Assembly: GCA_045594705.1 (NCBI GenBank)
Contig: JAZNZB010000081.1
Coordinates: 1 to 64,000 of the forward strand
DNA length: 64,000 nt
Direction of reading: 5' to 3'
From: SVQP01 sp045594705
GTDB lineage: Bacteria; Bacillota; Clostridia; Oscillospirales; CAG-272
In this document: one piece after another, positions 18,992-25,942 of the stretch
How positions within the stretch are numbered: the first letter of the stretch is position 1
Layout of the letters: each line of letters begins with the position of its first letter
The notes under the pieces: model-generated
What the model was told of the DNA's origin: nothing
Databases searched by the model: none
What the model saw: only the letters and a program-made list of their open reading frames with translations
Translations under genes and position numbers: made by a program

Positions 18992-19898
18992 TTTGAAAAG
19001 AAAATCTCACGATAAGCTGCTAACAGTTTTGAAAAACTATCTGCTCCTGACCGTTGGATCCGTGATCTACGCCATCGGCATTGCCGCCTTTCTCGATCCC
19101 AACCATTTGGCCCCCGGCGGTGTTTCGGGTATCTCGATCATTCTCAACAGCCTGGTCCGATTCGGTGAATTCCAGCTTGGTACGGGTGTCTGGATCTTTT
19201 TGATCAACATCCCTTTGATGATCCTTGGTCTGATCGTATTCAAATTCAGCTTTCTGATGGGCACGCTGTATGCAACCGCGCTCTCCTCGGCCGTGATTGA
19301 GTTGGTTGCGCGAGGCTTTTCGCATCTGATCCCCGACATGCACGATCATTTGCTGATCGCTGCAGCAGCCGGCGGTACGCTGGTAGCTCTTGGCATCGGC
19401 CTTGTATTCCGTGGCGGCGGATCGACCGGCGGCTTTGATATCATCGTCAAGCTGCTGCGCAGAAAGTTCCGTCACATGAAAACGGGTGTGCTGTATCTGG
19501 TGCTGGACACGAGTGTGATCGTGATCTCCGCGATCGTGTTCCACGACGTTCTGGTCGCTATGTATGCTGCCGTCACCGTATTTACCAACTCCACCGTGCT
19601 GGATATGGTGCTTTACGGAAAGGATAACGCCAAGATGGTGTATATTATCACCGACTCCCCCGAGGCTGTTTCCGAACGTCTGATGAAAGAGGTGGAAACA
19701 GGCGTCACGCTTTTGCACGGTGAGGGTGCTTACACAAGAAAGGACAAAAAGGTGCTTTTGTGCGTGCTGCACAATCACCAGTATCCCCTGGTGCGCGACG
19801 TGGTCAAGCAGGAGGACAAGCACGCCTTCCTGATCGTGACCAAAGCAACCGAAATTTATGGCGAGGGATATAAAAACCCATACGCCGAAGAGCTTTGA
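18984..19898 (+). CDS. YitT-family membrane protein (with C-terminal DUF2179 domain)
   Basis: The 304-residue protein has five to six N-terminal membrane segments (about 15-205) with the family pattern GIAAFLDPNHLAPGGVSGIS and a glycine-rich FRGGGSTGGFDI segment. A soluble C-terminal DUF2179 domain follows (about 225-295, VYIITDSPEAVSERLMKEV, RKDKKVLLCVLHNHQYP). YitT proteins are widespread in Firmicutes and their substrate is not established. It overlaps the AraC gene by 8 nt and is followed by a strong terminator, so it is the last gene of the alr operon. Confidence 0.92.
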   Translation: MPDLKRKSHDKLLTVLKNYLLLTVGSVIYAIGIAAFLDPNHLAPGGVSGISIILNSLVRFGEFQLGTGVWIFLINIPLMILGLIVFKFSFLMGTLYATALSSAVIELVARGFSHLIPDMHDHLLIAAAAGGTLVALGIGLVFRGGGSTGGFDIIVKLLRRKFRHMKTGVLYLVLDTSVIVISAIVFHDVLVAMYAAVTVFTNSTVLDMVLYGKDNAKMVYIITDSPEAVSERLMKEVETGVTLLHGEGAYTRKDKKVLLCVLHNHQYPLVRDVVKQEDKHAFLIVTKATEIYGEGYKNPYAEEL

Positions 19899-19906
19899 TA
19901 TTATCT

Positions 19907-19935
19907 AAAAATGCTGCCCTCGGGCAGCATTTTTT
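19907..19935 (+). terminator. Rho-independent terminator of the alr operon
   Basis: An 8-bp ATGCTGCC/GGCAGCAT stem with a CTCG loop is followed by a T-run. Confidence 0.85.
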
Positions 19936-19967
19936 ATTCCTGCCCACGGGGATAATGCGTAAAACAC

Positions 19968-20244
19968 GGATGCGCGCTGAAAAGGCGTCCCCGAAGGGGA
20001 AGAGGACCCGCAGCGAAATGAAACGCAGTGGAATGAGCGACCGCGGGAAAAGGGGCTGTGTATACAAATTGGAAAAGAAAAAATGCAACGTAACTCCTAT
20101 GAGTTTTGGGCTAACAAAGCTAACAAATATATTACTGTTCCAATCTCATCGCACGGCCCCTTTTCCCGCGGCCGCTTGCGTCGCTGTGCTCTGCTGCGCT
20201 GCGGGTCCTCTTCCCCTTCGGGGACGCCTTTTCAGCGCGCATCC
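19968..20244. repeat. Long inverted repeat, about 92-nt arms
   Basis: The left arm (19968-20060) and right arm (about 20153-20244) are inverted copies. The outer 45 nt match almost perfectly, an inner variable patch of about 20 nt diverges, and the inner ends match again (ACCGCGGGAAAAGGGGC type). The loop is about 90 nt and AT-rich. Each arm holds a small palindrome (TCCCCGAAGGGGA). Together with the alr terminator and the next promoter, this fills the 489-nt gap before the LytTR gene. An open frame crossing it appears to be chance. Confidence 0.85.
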
Positions 20245-20328
20245 GCATCATTCGCTCACCCCAATCATTTACAAAGATCCCCCAATTCGCATCTTACCGT
20301 CCGCAATTTGCAGGATAGGTCAAATCGC

Positions 20329-20357
20329 TTGACTTTGCTTTTTTGGCCTTGTATAAT
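20329..20357 (+). promoter_or_regulatory. Strong sigma-A-type promoter of the LytTR/DUF3021 pair
   Basis: TTGACT and a perfect TATAAT have a 17-nt spacer. The -10 ends 30 nt before the TTG start, which rules out longer versions of the gene. Confidence 0.88.
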
Positions 20358-20387
20358 GAAACCACCAAAGAGAACGGAGGGGCAGAC

Positions 20388-20825
20388 TTGAAAATCACAA
20401 TTCACGAGGATCCGAGCATCACGGAAACCGAAATACTGATCAAATGCGCACAAATGACCGACGAGCTAAGAGATATGATTGCCGGCATGGGGCTTGTCGG
20501 ACACACCTTTGCCGGTGAGCGACAAGGGGAAACGTTTTTTATTCCGATTAAGGATATTTTCTACTTTGAATCGGTGGACGGAGAGATCTTTTTCTACACC
20601 GAAAAGCAGACGTATAAATCCACAGCCAAGCTTTACCAGATCGAGCAAAGTCTGCAAAATCTGAAATTTGCGCGGATCTCCAAAACGGTCATCGCGAGCC
20701 TTAGCAAAATGCGAAGCATCAAAAATTCCGAAAACAGCCGTCTGATCGCAACACTGACAAATGACGAAAAACTGCTTGTTTCCAGGCAGTATGTGTCCGA
20801 AATCAAGAGAAAGCTGGGGGTGTAA
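20388..20825 (+). CDS. LytTR-domain transcriptional regulator
   Basis: The protein has 145 residues. The C-terminal 100 residues form a LytTR DNA-binding domain (IPIKDIFYFESVDGEIFFYT, FARISKTVIASLSKM, NDEKLLVSRQYVSEIKRKL). The first 45 residues are a short N-terminal region without a receiver domain. The start is taken as TTG 20388 because GGAGG lies 7 nt upstream and the promoter -10 lies just before. Stand-alone LytTR regulators next to a DUF3021 membrane protein are a known Firmicutes pairing, with the membrane partner thought to restrain the regulator. Confidence 0.92.
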   Translation: MKITIHEDPSITETEILIKCAQMTDELRDMIAGMGLVGHTFAGERQGETFFIPIKDIFYFESVDGEIFFYTEKQTYKSTAKLYQIEQSLQNLKFARISKTVIASLSKMRSIKNSENSRLIATLTNDEKLLVSRQYVSEIKRKLGV

Positions 20826-20828
20826 GGT

Positions 20829-21248
20829 ATGAATATCGGAAAAAAATACTGGGATTCATTTATCAAAATGATGGGATGTTGCGCCATTTTATTTACCGTT
20901 TTGTCATTGGCCTTCTCTCAAATCGTACAAGTCAAATATTTACACATGATGTTAGCGGTCGCCATCCCCATCCATCTGTTTTCGTTTTTCACGTTTGAGC
21001 TCAGACTGTTTTCGAAACATCTGTGGATCAGGCGCTTTATTGCCATTGGCTTTAGCATGTTTTCTATGATCTTTGTAAATCTCGCGTTCAACGGATTCCG
21101 CCCAAGCCGTGAACTTCTCATTGCACTTGGTGTTCTGCTGGCATTATATATCCCCTTAATGGTTTTGATCTATTATATTTTAGATAAGATTGAAAAGCGT
21201 AATCTGGAGCTCATCAATCAAAAACTTGCGGATGAGAATGAAAAATAA
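20829..21248 (+). CDS. DUF3021-family membrane protein, partner of the LytTR regulator
   Basis: The 139-residue protein has four predicted membrane helices (about 13-35, 40-60, 74-95 and 100-122) and a charged C-terminal coiled tail (KIEKRNLELINQKLADENEK). This layout matches DUF3021. It starts 3 nt after the LytTR gene, so the two are co-translated. Family knowledge suggests a membrane-bound control partner; the signal is unknown. Confidence 0.85.
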   Translation: MNIGKKYWDSFIKMMGCCAILFTVLSLAFSQIVQVKYLHMMLAVAIPIHLFSFFTFELRLFSKHLWIRRFIAIGFSMFSMIFVNLAFNGFRPSRELLIALGVLLALYIPLMVLIYYILDKIEKRNLELINQKLADENEK

Positions 21249-21347
21249 AATTGCAACAAAAGCCAAGCAAAAAAGGAGAAATTTTCCTACGAAAGGTTGA
21301 TGCATAGCACAAAACACATCATCCGTGCTCGGGCTTCATTTATATCC

Positions 21348-21451
21348 GCAGGGGACGGCGCCCTCGACGTCCCGCGCATACACGAACTAACTAATGCTTA
21401 GCGAAAAGTTAGTTGCCGCTGGCTCGGGACGTCGAGGGCGCCGTCCCCTGC
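21348..21451. repeat. Perfect 27-nt inverted repeat of the GTAGGG/GGGGACGGCG family
   Basis: Arms at 21348-21374 and 21425-21451 are perfect reverse complements (GGGGACGGCGCCCTCGACG core). A second inner inverted pair (AACTAAC and GTTAGTT) is nested in the loop. The core matches the repeat units at 14179-14329. It lies between the DUF3021 and DUF378 genes. Confidence 0.88.
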
Positions 21452-21500
21452 AGGTGTTTATGTTGAAATTTTGCTCCCTGCGTTCTTCATTCTGCATTCT

Positions 21501-21540
21501 AAAAACGCCGTCCGCACTTATGTGCGGGCGGCGTTTTTTT
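21501..21540. terminator. Bidirectional terminator between DUF3021 and DUF378 genes
   Basis: A long GC-rich stem (AACGCCGTCCGCAC paired with GTGCGGGCGGCGTT, one G-T pair) has A and T tracts on either side, placed between convergent genes. Confidence 0.85.
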
Positions 21541-21542
21541 GC

Positions 21543-21767
21543 TCACATCTCTTCCGGCTGCTCGAAGGTATCTCTGACACGGAAGACCAGAGAGATACAC
21601 CAAAGCGCGGCAAGCGCAACCACCACGTAAACGATACGCGACAAGATAGCGCCCTGCCCGCCAAACAGCCATGCGACCGCATCAAACCCGAAAAGACCGA
21701 TGCTGCCCCAGTTCAAACCACCAATGGCGGCTACGATCAGGGCGATTCTATCAAGAATAGGCATCAT
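21543..21767 (-). CDS. DUF378-family small membrane protein
   Basis: The 74-residue protein has two membrane helices and the DUF378 signature ALIVAAIGGLNWGSIGLFGFD, followed by RIVYVVVALAALW. The family is common in Bacillota and has no known function. TAGGAG lies 9 nt before the first ATG; a second ATG follows directly and could also be used. It is monocistronic on the minus strand. Confidence 0.9.
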   Translation of the reverse strand: MMPILDRIALIVAAIGGLNWGSIGLFGFDAVAWLFGGQGAILSRIVYVVVALAALWCISLVFRVRDTFEQPEEM

Positions 21768-21905
21768 AATATTATTCTCCTATTTACTTCATATTTGGAT
21801 GATATCCGTTCATAGTTTGCCCACCTGTGCCGTTTTTATGCCAAAATTCTTGAAAGCGCAATAAATATCTTGGCATCGACACACAATATTTAGAAAATGT
21901 ACCGA

Positions 21906-21934
21906 TTGACACAGGTAAAAAACTGTGATATACT
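21906..21934 (+). promoter_or_regulatory. Consensus promoter of the lysyl-tRNA synthetase gene
   Basis: TTGACA (21906-21911) and TATACT (21929-21934) have a 17-nt spacer, 53 nt before the ATG. The short leader leaves no room for a T-box. Confidence 0.88.
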
Positions 21935-21986
21935 ATAATGGATAAAGTATGTATACATTCAATTCTTGATAAAAGGAGACCTAACT

Positions 21987-24050
21987 ATGCATTGGTCAGA
22001 AGAAATTGCAAAAAAGATCATCGCGCAAAATCCTGACAAGGATGAATACGTTTGCGCTGCCGGTGTTTCTCCCTCCGGCTCTGTTCACATTGGTAACTTC
22101 CGCGATCTGGCAACGCCCCTGTTCGTTGTCAAGGCTCTTGAAAAAGAGGGTAAGAAGGCCAAGCTTCTGATTTCCTGGGACGAATACGACCGTTGCCGTA
22201 AGATCCCTGCCAACGTGCAGGCCGTGGTTGGCAACACCTACGACAAATACATCGGCTGCCCTTACGTGGACATTCCCGATCCCTGGGGCTGCCACGAAAA
22301 CTACGCAAAGCACTTTGAGGAAGAATTTCTCAAGGGTATCGAGCCCTTCGGCATCAAGCTGGACTGCCGCTACCAGGCAGACCTGTATCGCTCGGGCGCA
22401 TATGCAGACGCCATTCTCGAGTCCATTCAGAAGAGAGGCGAGATCTTTGAGATCCTTGACTCCTTCAAGACCAAGGACAAGAGCAAGAGCGAGGAGCAGC
22501 TCAAGGCTGAGCACGACGCTGAAAAAGCAGCATACAGCCCCGTAAGCATTTTCTGTGACGCTTGCCACACCGACTTTACCACCATCACCGCCTTCTCCGC
22601 TGACGGTACCGAGGCAGACTACACCTGTCGCTGCGGTCACGCAGGCCACTTCAACTTCCTTGAAAACCACAACTGCAAGCTGGGCTGGAAGGTTGACTGG
22701 GCCATGAGATGGAGACACGAGGGCGTTGACTTTGAGCCCGGCGGAAAGGATCACTCCGCACCCACCGGCTCTTACAACAACTCCAAGCAGATTGCAAAGA
22801 AGGTATTCGGCCATCAGGCACCCCTGTACCAGGGCTATGAATTCATCGGCATCAAGGGCTTGGCCGGCAAGATGTCCTCTTCCTCGGGCATCAATCTGAC
22901 CCCCGAGACCATGCTCAAGCTGTATCAGCCCGAGGTACTGCTCTGGCTGTACGCCAAGACCGATCCCGTCAAGGCGTTCGACATCTGCTTTGACGACGGC
23001 ATTCTGCGCCAGTACTTTGAGTTTGACAAGATGCTCAACGATTGGAGAGAGGGCAAGGCAAACGAAGCGACCGCCTCCATTATGGAAAAGTGCATGATCG
23101 AGGGCAGATACGTCGAAACCGTTCCCATGAGTTTGCTTGTACAGCTTGGCTCGATCGTGGACTTCAACGTGCCGCTCCTGGAAACCGTATTTGAAAAGAT
23201 CGGTATGCCCTACAAGTACGAGCAGTTTGCCGACAGACTCCAGCGCGCAAAGTTCTGGCTGGAGCAGTGCGCACCCGAGCAGGTCAACCGTCTGCGCACG
23301 ACCCGTAACTTTGAGGTTTACGAGCAGCTCTCCGAGCAGGAAAAGAAGCAGATCGCGCTGCTCCACGACGTGATCGCCAAGGGCGGATATACGCTGGATG
23401 AGCTCAATACCGCCATTTACGATATTCCCAAGCAGGTTTACCCCGAGCTGGCAGACTCCAAGGAGCTGCGCAGCATTCAGGGCAACTTCTTCAAGACCGT
23501 TTACAAGCTGCTGATCGATAAGGAGCAGGGCCCCAGACTTTACCTCTTCCTGTACGCCATTGACGCGGACAAGTACGTAGGCCTTTTGGACTTCTCCTAT
23601 CCCAAGACCGAGGCAGAGATCCTTGCCGAAAAGGCATGCGAGGTATGCGAGACTCCCGCAGAGGAAACGCCCGCACAGCCCGAAGCACCCAGAGGCGAGC
23701 CCGATCCCGTACAGCCCGTCAAGGAGCAGGTCACCATCGAAGACTTTGACAAGCTGGATCTGCGCGTTTGCAAGATCCTCAAGGCAGAGACACTGCGTAA
23801 ATCCAACGCGTGCCTCAAGCTGACCTTGGACGACGGCATTGGTGAGAGAGTCATCATGTCCTCGATCAAGGCAGAGTACACGCCCGAATCCATCATCGGC
23901 AAGAAGATCATCGTCATTGCGAACCTCAAGCCGAACAGAATTTGCAACATCAATTCTCAGGGCATGCTGCTGGCCGCAACCAACAACGCCTGCGGCTGCA
24001 AGGTCATTTTCGTTGATGACAGCGTTCCCACCGGCACGCAGATTCATTAA
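21987..24050 (+). CDS. lysK: Class I lysyl-tRNA synthetase with C-terminal tRNA-binding (Trbp111/EMAPII-like) domain
   Basis: The enzyme charges tRNA(Lys). The 687-residue protein begins with a class I catalytic domain, with HIGN (34-37) standing for HIGH and KMSSS (295-299) for KMSKS. A four-cysteine zinc-ribbon-like region (FCDACHTDF and TCRCGHAGH) follows about residue 190. The alpha-helical anticodon-binding region is next, then an acidic Pro/Glu linker, and from about 580 an OB-fold tRNA-binding domain (FDKLDLRVCKILKAETLRKS, ANLKPNRICNINSQGMLLAA). Class I LysRS is the minority form in bacteria, and the typical enzyme lacks the OB domain. The start at 21987 follows AAAGGAG; TTG 21966 would include the ribosome binding site. 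Confidence 0.93.
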   Translation: MHWSEEIAKKIIAQNPDKDEYVCAAGVSPSGSVHIGNFRDLATPLFVVKALEKEGKKAKLLISWDEYDRCRKIPANVQAVVGNTYDKYIGCPYVDIPDPWGCHENYAKHFEEEFLKGIEPFGIKLDCRYQADLYRSGAYADAILESIQKRGEIFEILDSFKTKDKSKSEEQLKAEHDAEKAAYSPVSIFCDACHTDFTTITAFSADGTEADYTCRCGHAGHFNFLENHNCKLGWKVDWAMRWRHEGVDFEPGGKDHSAPTGSYNNSKQIAKKVFGHQAPLYQGYEFIGIKGLAGKMSSSSGINLTPETMLKLYQPEVLLWLYAKTDPVKAFDICFDDGILRQYFEFDKMLNDWREGKANEATASIMEKCMIEGRYVETVPMSLLVQLGSIVDFNVPLLETVFEKIGMPYKYEQFADRLQRAKFWLEQCAPEQVNRLRTTRNFEVYEQLSEQEKKQIALLHDVIAKGGYTLDELNTAIYDIPKQVYPELADSKELRSIQGNFFKTVYKLLIDKEQGPRLYLFLYAIDADKYVGLLDFSYPKTEAEILAEKACEVCETPAEETPAQPEAPRGEPDPVQPVKEQVTIEDFDKLDLRVCKILKAETLRKSNACLKLTLDDGIGERVIMSSIKAEYTPESIIGKKIIVIANLKPNRICNINSQGMLLAATNNACGCKVIFVDDSVPTGTQIH

Positions 24051-24056
24051 AAATAT

Positions 24057-24087
24057 CAGGGTTAAGCATTGCTTAGCCCTGTTTTTT
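24057..24087 (+). terminator. Rho-independent terminator after lysK
   Basis: CAGGGTTAAGC pairs with GCTTAGCCCTG (one mismatch) and is followed by TTTTTT. Confidence 0.88.
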
Positions 24088-24096
24088 ACCATTTTG

Positions 24097-24390
24097 CGCG
24101 CAGAAACCGATCGGATTCGCATTCTCCCCCCTGCGCCAAAGGCAGGCCGGCGCGCGTTTATCCCCCCTCCCGGAGGGGGGCTGTGAGTGTGACAAACGCT
24201 TATTGATATTCTTAACTTATCCGTTAACGGACATTATTTGTTTGTTTTAGTATTGGGAATATATCCGTGAACAGTAAAGTTTCATTGAATCACGCTGCTT
24301 TTACAGCCCCCCTCCGGGAGGGGGGAATATTTGGTGCTGCCCTGTGCCAAGCACAGGGGGGAGAACGCGAATCCAAACGGTTTCTGCGCG
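24097..24390. repeat. Long inverted repeat with 88-nt arms
   Basis: Arms at 24097-24184 and 24303-24390 are inverted copies, beginning CGCGCAGAAACCG and ending CCCTCCCGGAGGGGGGCTGT. The middle of each arm is diverged. The inner end of each arm is itself a perfect GC hairpin. The loop is about 118 nt and AT-rich. It fills most of the 412-nt gap between lysK and the minus-strand lipoprotein gene. No coding potential is seen. Confidence 0.88.
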
Positions 24391-24428
24391 TTTCCCCTAA
24401 TTTGTCAATCAAAATACTCAACAAAACA

Positions 24429-24457
24429 AGGCTGAGCCGCATGGCTCAGCCTATTTT
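24429..24457. terminator. Terminator beside the 106-residue lipoprotein gene
   Basis: A 10-bp AGGCTGAGCC/GGCTCAGCCT stem has a four-base loop. An ATTTTT tract lies on the plus side and TTGTTTTGTT on the minus side, so it can serve the minus-strand gene. Confidence 0.75.
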
Positions 24458-24462
24458 TATCG

Positions 24463-24783
24463 TCACTTCCCGTCTCTGCCGCGCATACCGCGTGCACGTC
24501 CGGGTGCGGTGGTAGTCGTTTCCTCGGTGGTCGCTGCAGTGGTATTGTCACCGCTGATGGCGTCACTGACGTCCTCAACCACACTATCCACGCTGTCCAT
24601 CATACCTCCGCTCGTTTCGTCGGTGGTGGGAGCTTGCGTGGTCTGCTGTGCGGTCGTATTCTTGGTGGTCTCGCCACTTGTGTTGCTGCCGTCGTCACTC
24701 TCAGGACCTACACAGCCAACCAAAGCAGCCGTGATCAAACCCAGCACCAGCGCAAGAGTCAAAGCTTTACCGGTATATTTCAT
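24463..24783 (-). CDS. Small Thr-rich lipoprotein of unknown function
   Basis: The 106-residue protein has a lipoprotein signal ending LVGC (Cys24). The rest is a low-complexity Thr/Ser/Glu/Asp-rich stalk with one amphipathic segment (MMDSVDSVVEDVSDAISG) and a basic end (PGRARGMRGRDGK). The start MKYTGKAL is chosen because GGAGG lies 9 nt upstream; the open frame extends 15 codons further with no ribosome binding site. I do not recognise a family. Its composition resembles the linkers of the neighbouring secreted proteins, so it may be a surface-exposed spacer protein. Confidence 0.72.
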   Translation of the reverse strand: MKYTGKALTLALVLGLITAALVGCVGPESDDGSNTSGETTKNTTAQQTTQAPTTDETSGGMMDSVDSVVEDVSDAISGDNTTAATTEETTTTAPGRARGMRGRDGK

Positions 24784-24864
24784 TGCAATATTCCTCCGAA
24801 TTTTTTGGGTCAGCATTATTATGCGCAAATAAAAAGCAATCCTTACATGGAAGATTCCGCCTTA

Positions 24865-24893
24865 TTGACAAAAATCCGTCATTTATGTATAAT
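24865..24893 (+). promoter_or_regulatory. Perfect consensus promoter of the cohesin-domain gene
   Basis: TTGACA-17-TATAAT, 45 nt before the ATG. Confidence 0.92.
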
Positions 24894-24938
24894 AAAAATG
24901 AATACAGCGTAATTTTGAATATGCAAAGGAGGGCTGAG

Positions 24939-25835
24939 ATGAGAGTTCGTGTGTGTTTGGCACTGTTTTTGTCTCTTTTTTTATTGATCACGCCCGCGCA
25001 TGCGGTACAGGCAAATAACGATTTTGCCCTGCAGCTTGTGCAGAACAACACTTGCCGGGCAGGTGAATCGGTCGAGCTCTCGCTGGTCTTACCCGAGACT
25101 GCGATCGCAGGCGGATTTGTGACGCTGGAATATGACCCGCTTTTATTCAGATTGACCGACGTATTCCTGACACAGGAAAATGACGCGCTGACCTTAACCT
25201 ATCATAATCAAAATGGCAAGCTCAATCTTTTGCTGGATGCGGCACAAAACGTGGAGGTCTCGGGGCAGATCGTCACCCTGAAATTTCTGGTCAACGAGGA
25301 AATTCAGCCCGGCACGTATCCACTCATCTGTACCGTACCCGATCCCGCATCCTTTTATCGGCTTGACGAGAATGGCGACACGCACGCGCTTGACATTTTG
25401 GGCTGTGAGGCACAGATCGAGATCAGTGCTCCCGTGCTTCCCGCCTGCCCCGCACGCTACCTTGCCTGCCAGGAGACTAATCCGGCAGACGGAACCATCA
25501 AGGTCCGCCTTTGTGCATTGGTAGACGCAGAGACCTCACTTTCGCGCGGCTCGTACGGCTTTACCTGTACCGTGACCGACCAAGACGGAACGCGCGAGCT
25601 GACGCTTGGCGGCTCTGAGATTTTGACAGAAATCGAGGGAGGCGGAAAGCTCTATACCGCGCAAAGCCTTGGCGGCCAGCTCTATACCGCCACGCTGCAG
25701 GTCCGTTCCCAAGGAAATGCGCAAATCACAATCGCTCCTTTTGTGCGCGTGGACGGGCAGACACTGTACGGCGGTGCTTATACCGTATTTTATCAAAACG
25801 GCGTTTACGTGCGGACCGAAACCGGAAATTCCTGA
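24939..25835 (+). CDS. Secreted cohesin-domain protein
   Basis: The 298-residue protein has a Sec signal peptide (about 1-24, ending AHA). Residues about 28-165 look like a cohesin fold: SVELSLVLPETAIAGGFVTLEYDPLLFRLTDV and then VSGQIVTLKFLVNEEIQPGTYPL are the characteristic strands. The C-terminal half (about 185-298) is a beta-rich domain that I do not recognise. Cohesins bind dockerins or act as general surface adhesion modules; no dockerin is seen in this window. AAAGGAGGG precedes ATG 24939; upstream in-frame codons belong to the promoter region. Confidence 0.78.
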   Translation: MRVRVCLALFLSLFLLITPAHAVQANNDFALQLVQNNTCRAGESVELSLVLPETAIAGGFVTLEYDPLLFRLTDVFLTQENDALTLTYHNQNGKLNLLLDAAQNVEVSGQIVTLKFLVNEEIQPGTYPLICTVPDPASFYRLDENGDTHALDILGCEAQIEISAPVLPACPARYLACQETNPADGTIKVRLCALVDAETSLSRGSYGFTCTVTDQDGTRELTLGGSEILTEIEGGGKLYTAQSLGGQLYTATLQVRSQGNAQITIAPFVRVDGQTLYGGAYTVFYQNGVYVRTETGNS

Positions 25836-25874
25836 CATATTTTTTGAATTCGGGCAAAAATTGGTATAAGTCTG

Positions 25875-25903
25875 TTGACAATTCACTGAAAATAGTATAA
25901 AAT
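25875..25903 (+). promoter_or_regulatory. Promoter of the 285-residue secreted protein gene
   Basis: TTGACA and TAAAAT have a 17-nt spacer, 39 nt before the ATG. Confidence 0.8.
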
Positions 25904-25942
25904 GATAATTGTCCAAATATTTTTGTAAAGGAGATTACTACC

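Noticed and set aside
19895..20332. 145-codon open frame across the inverted repeat
   Set aside because: It runs through a terminator and both repeat arms, with no ribosome binding site and low-quality composition.
21300..21401. Short open frame starting ATGCATAGC after an AGGAG-like site
   Set aside because: It runs into a 27-nt inverted-repeat arm and has no recognisable product. The purine run is not at a convincing spacing.
21768..21986. T-box or lysine riboswitch before lysK
   Set aside because: The promoter lies only 53 nt before the start, so the leader is too short, and no T-box or K-turn sequence was seen.
21996..24122. 708-codon open frame opposite lysK
   Set aside because: The gene on the other strand is certain. 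High-GC codon preference that avoids TTA, CTA and TCA leaves the antisense frame open by chance.
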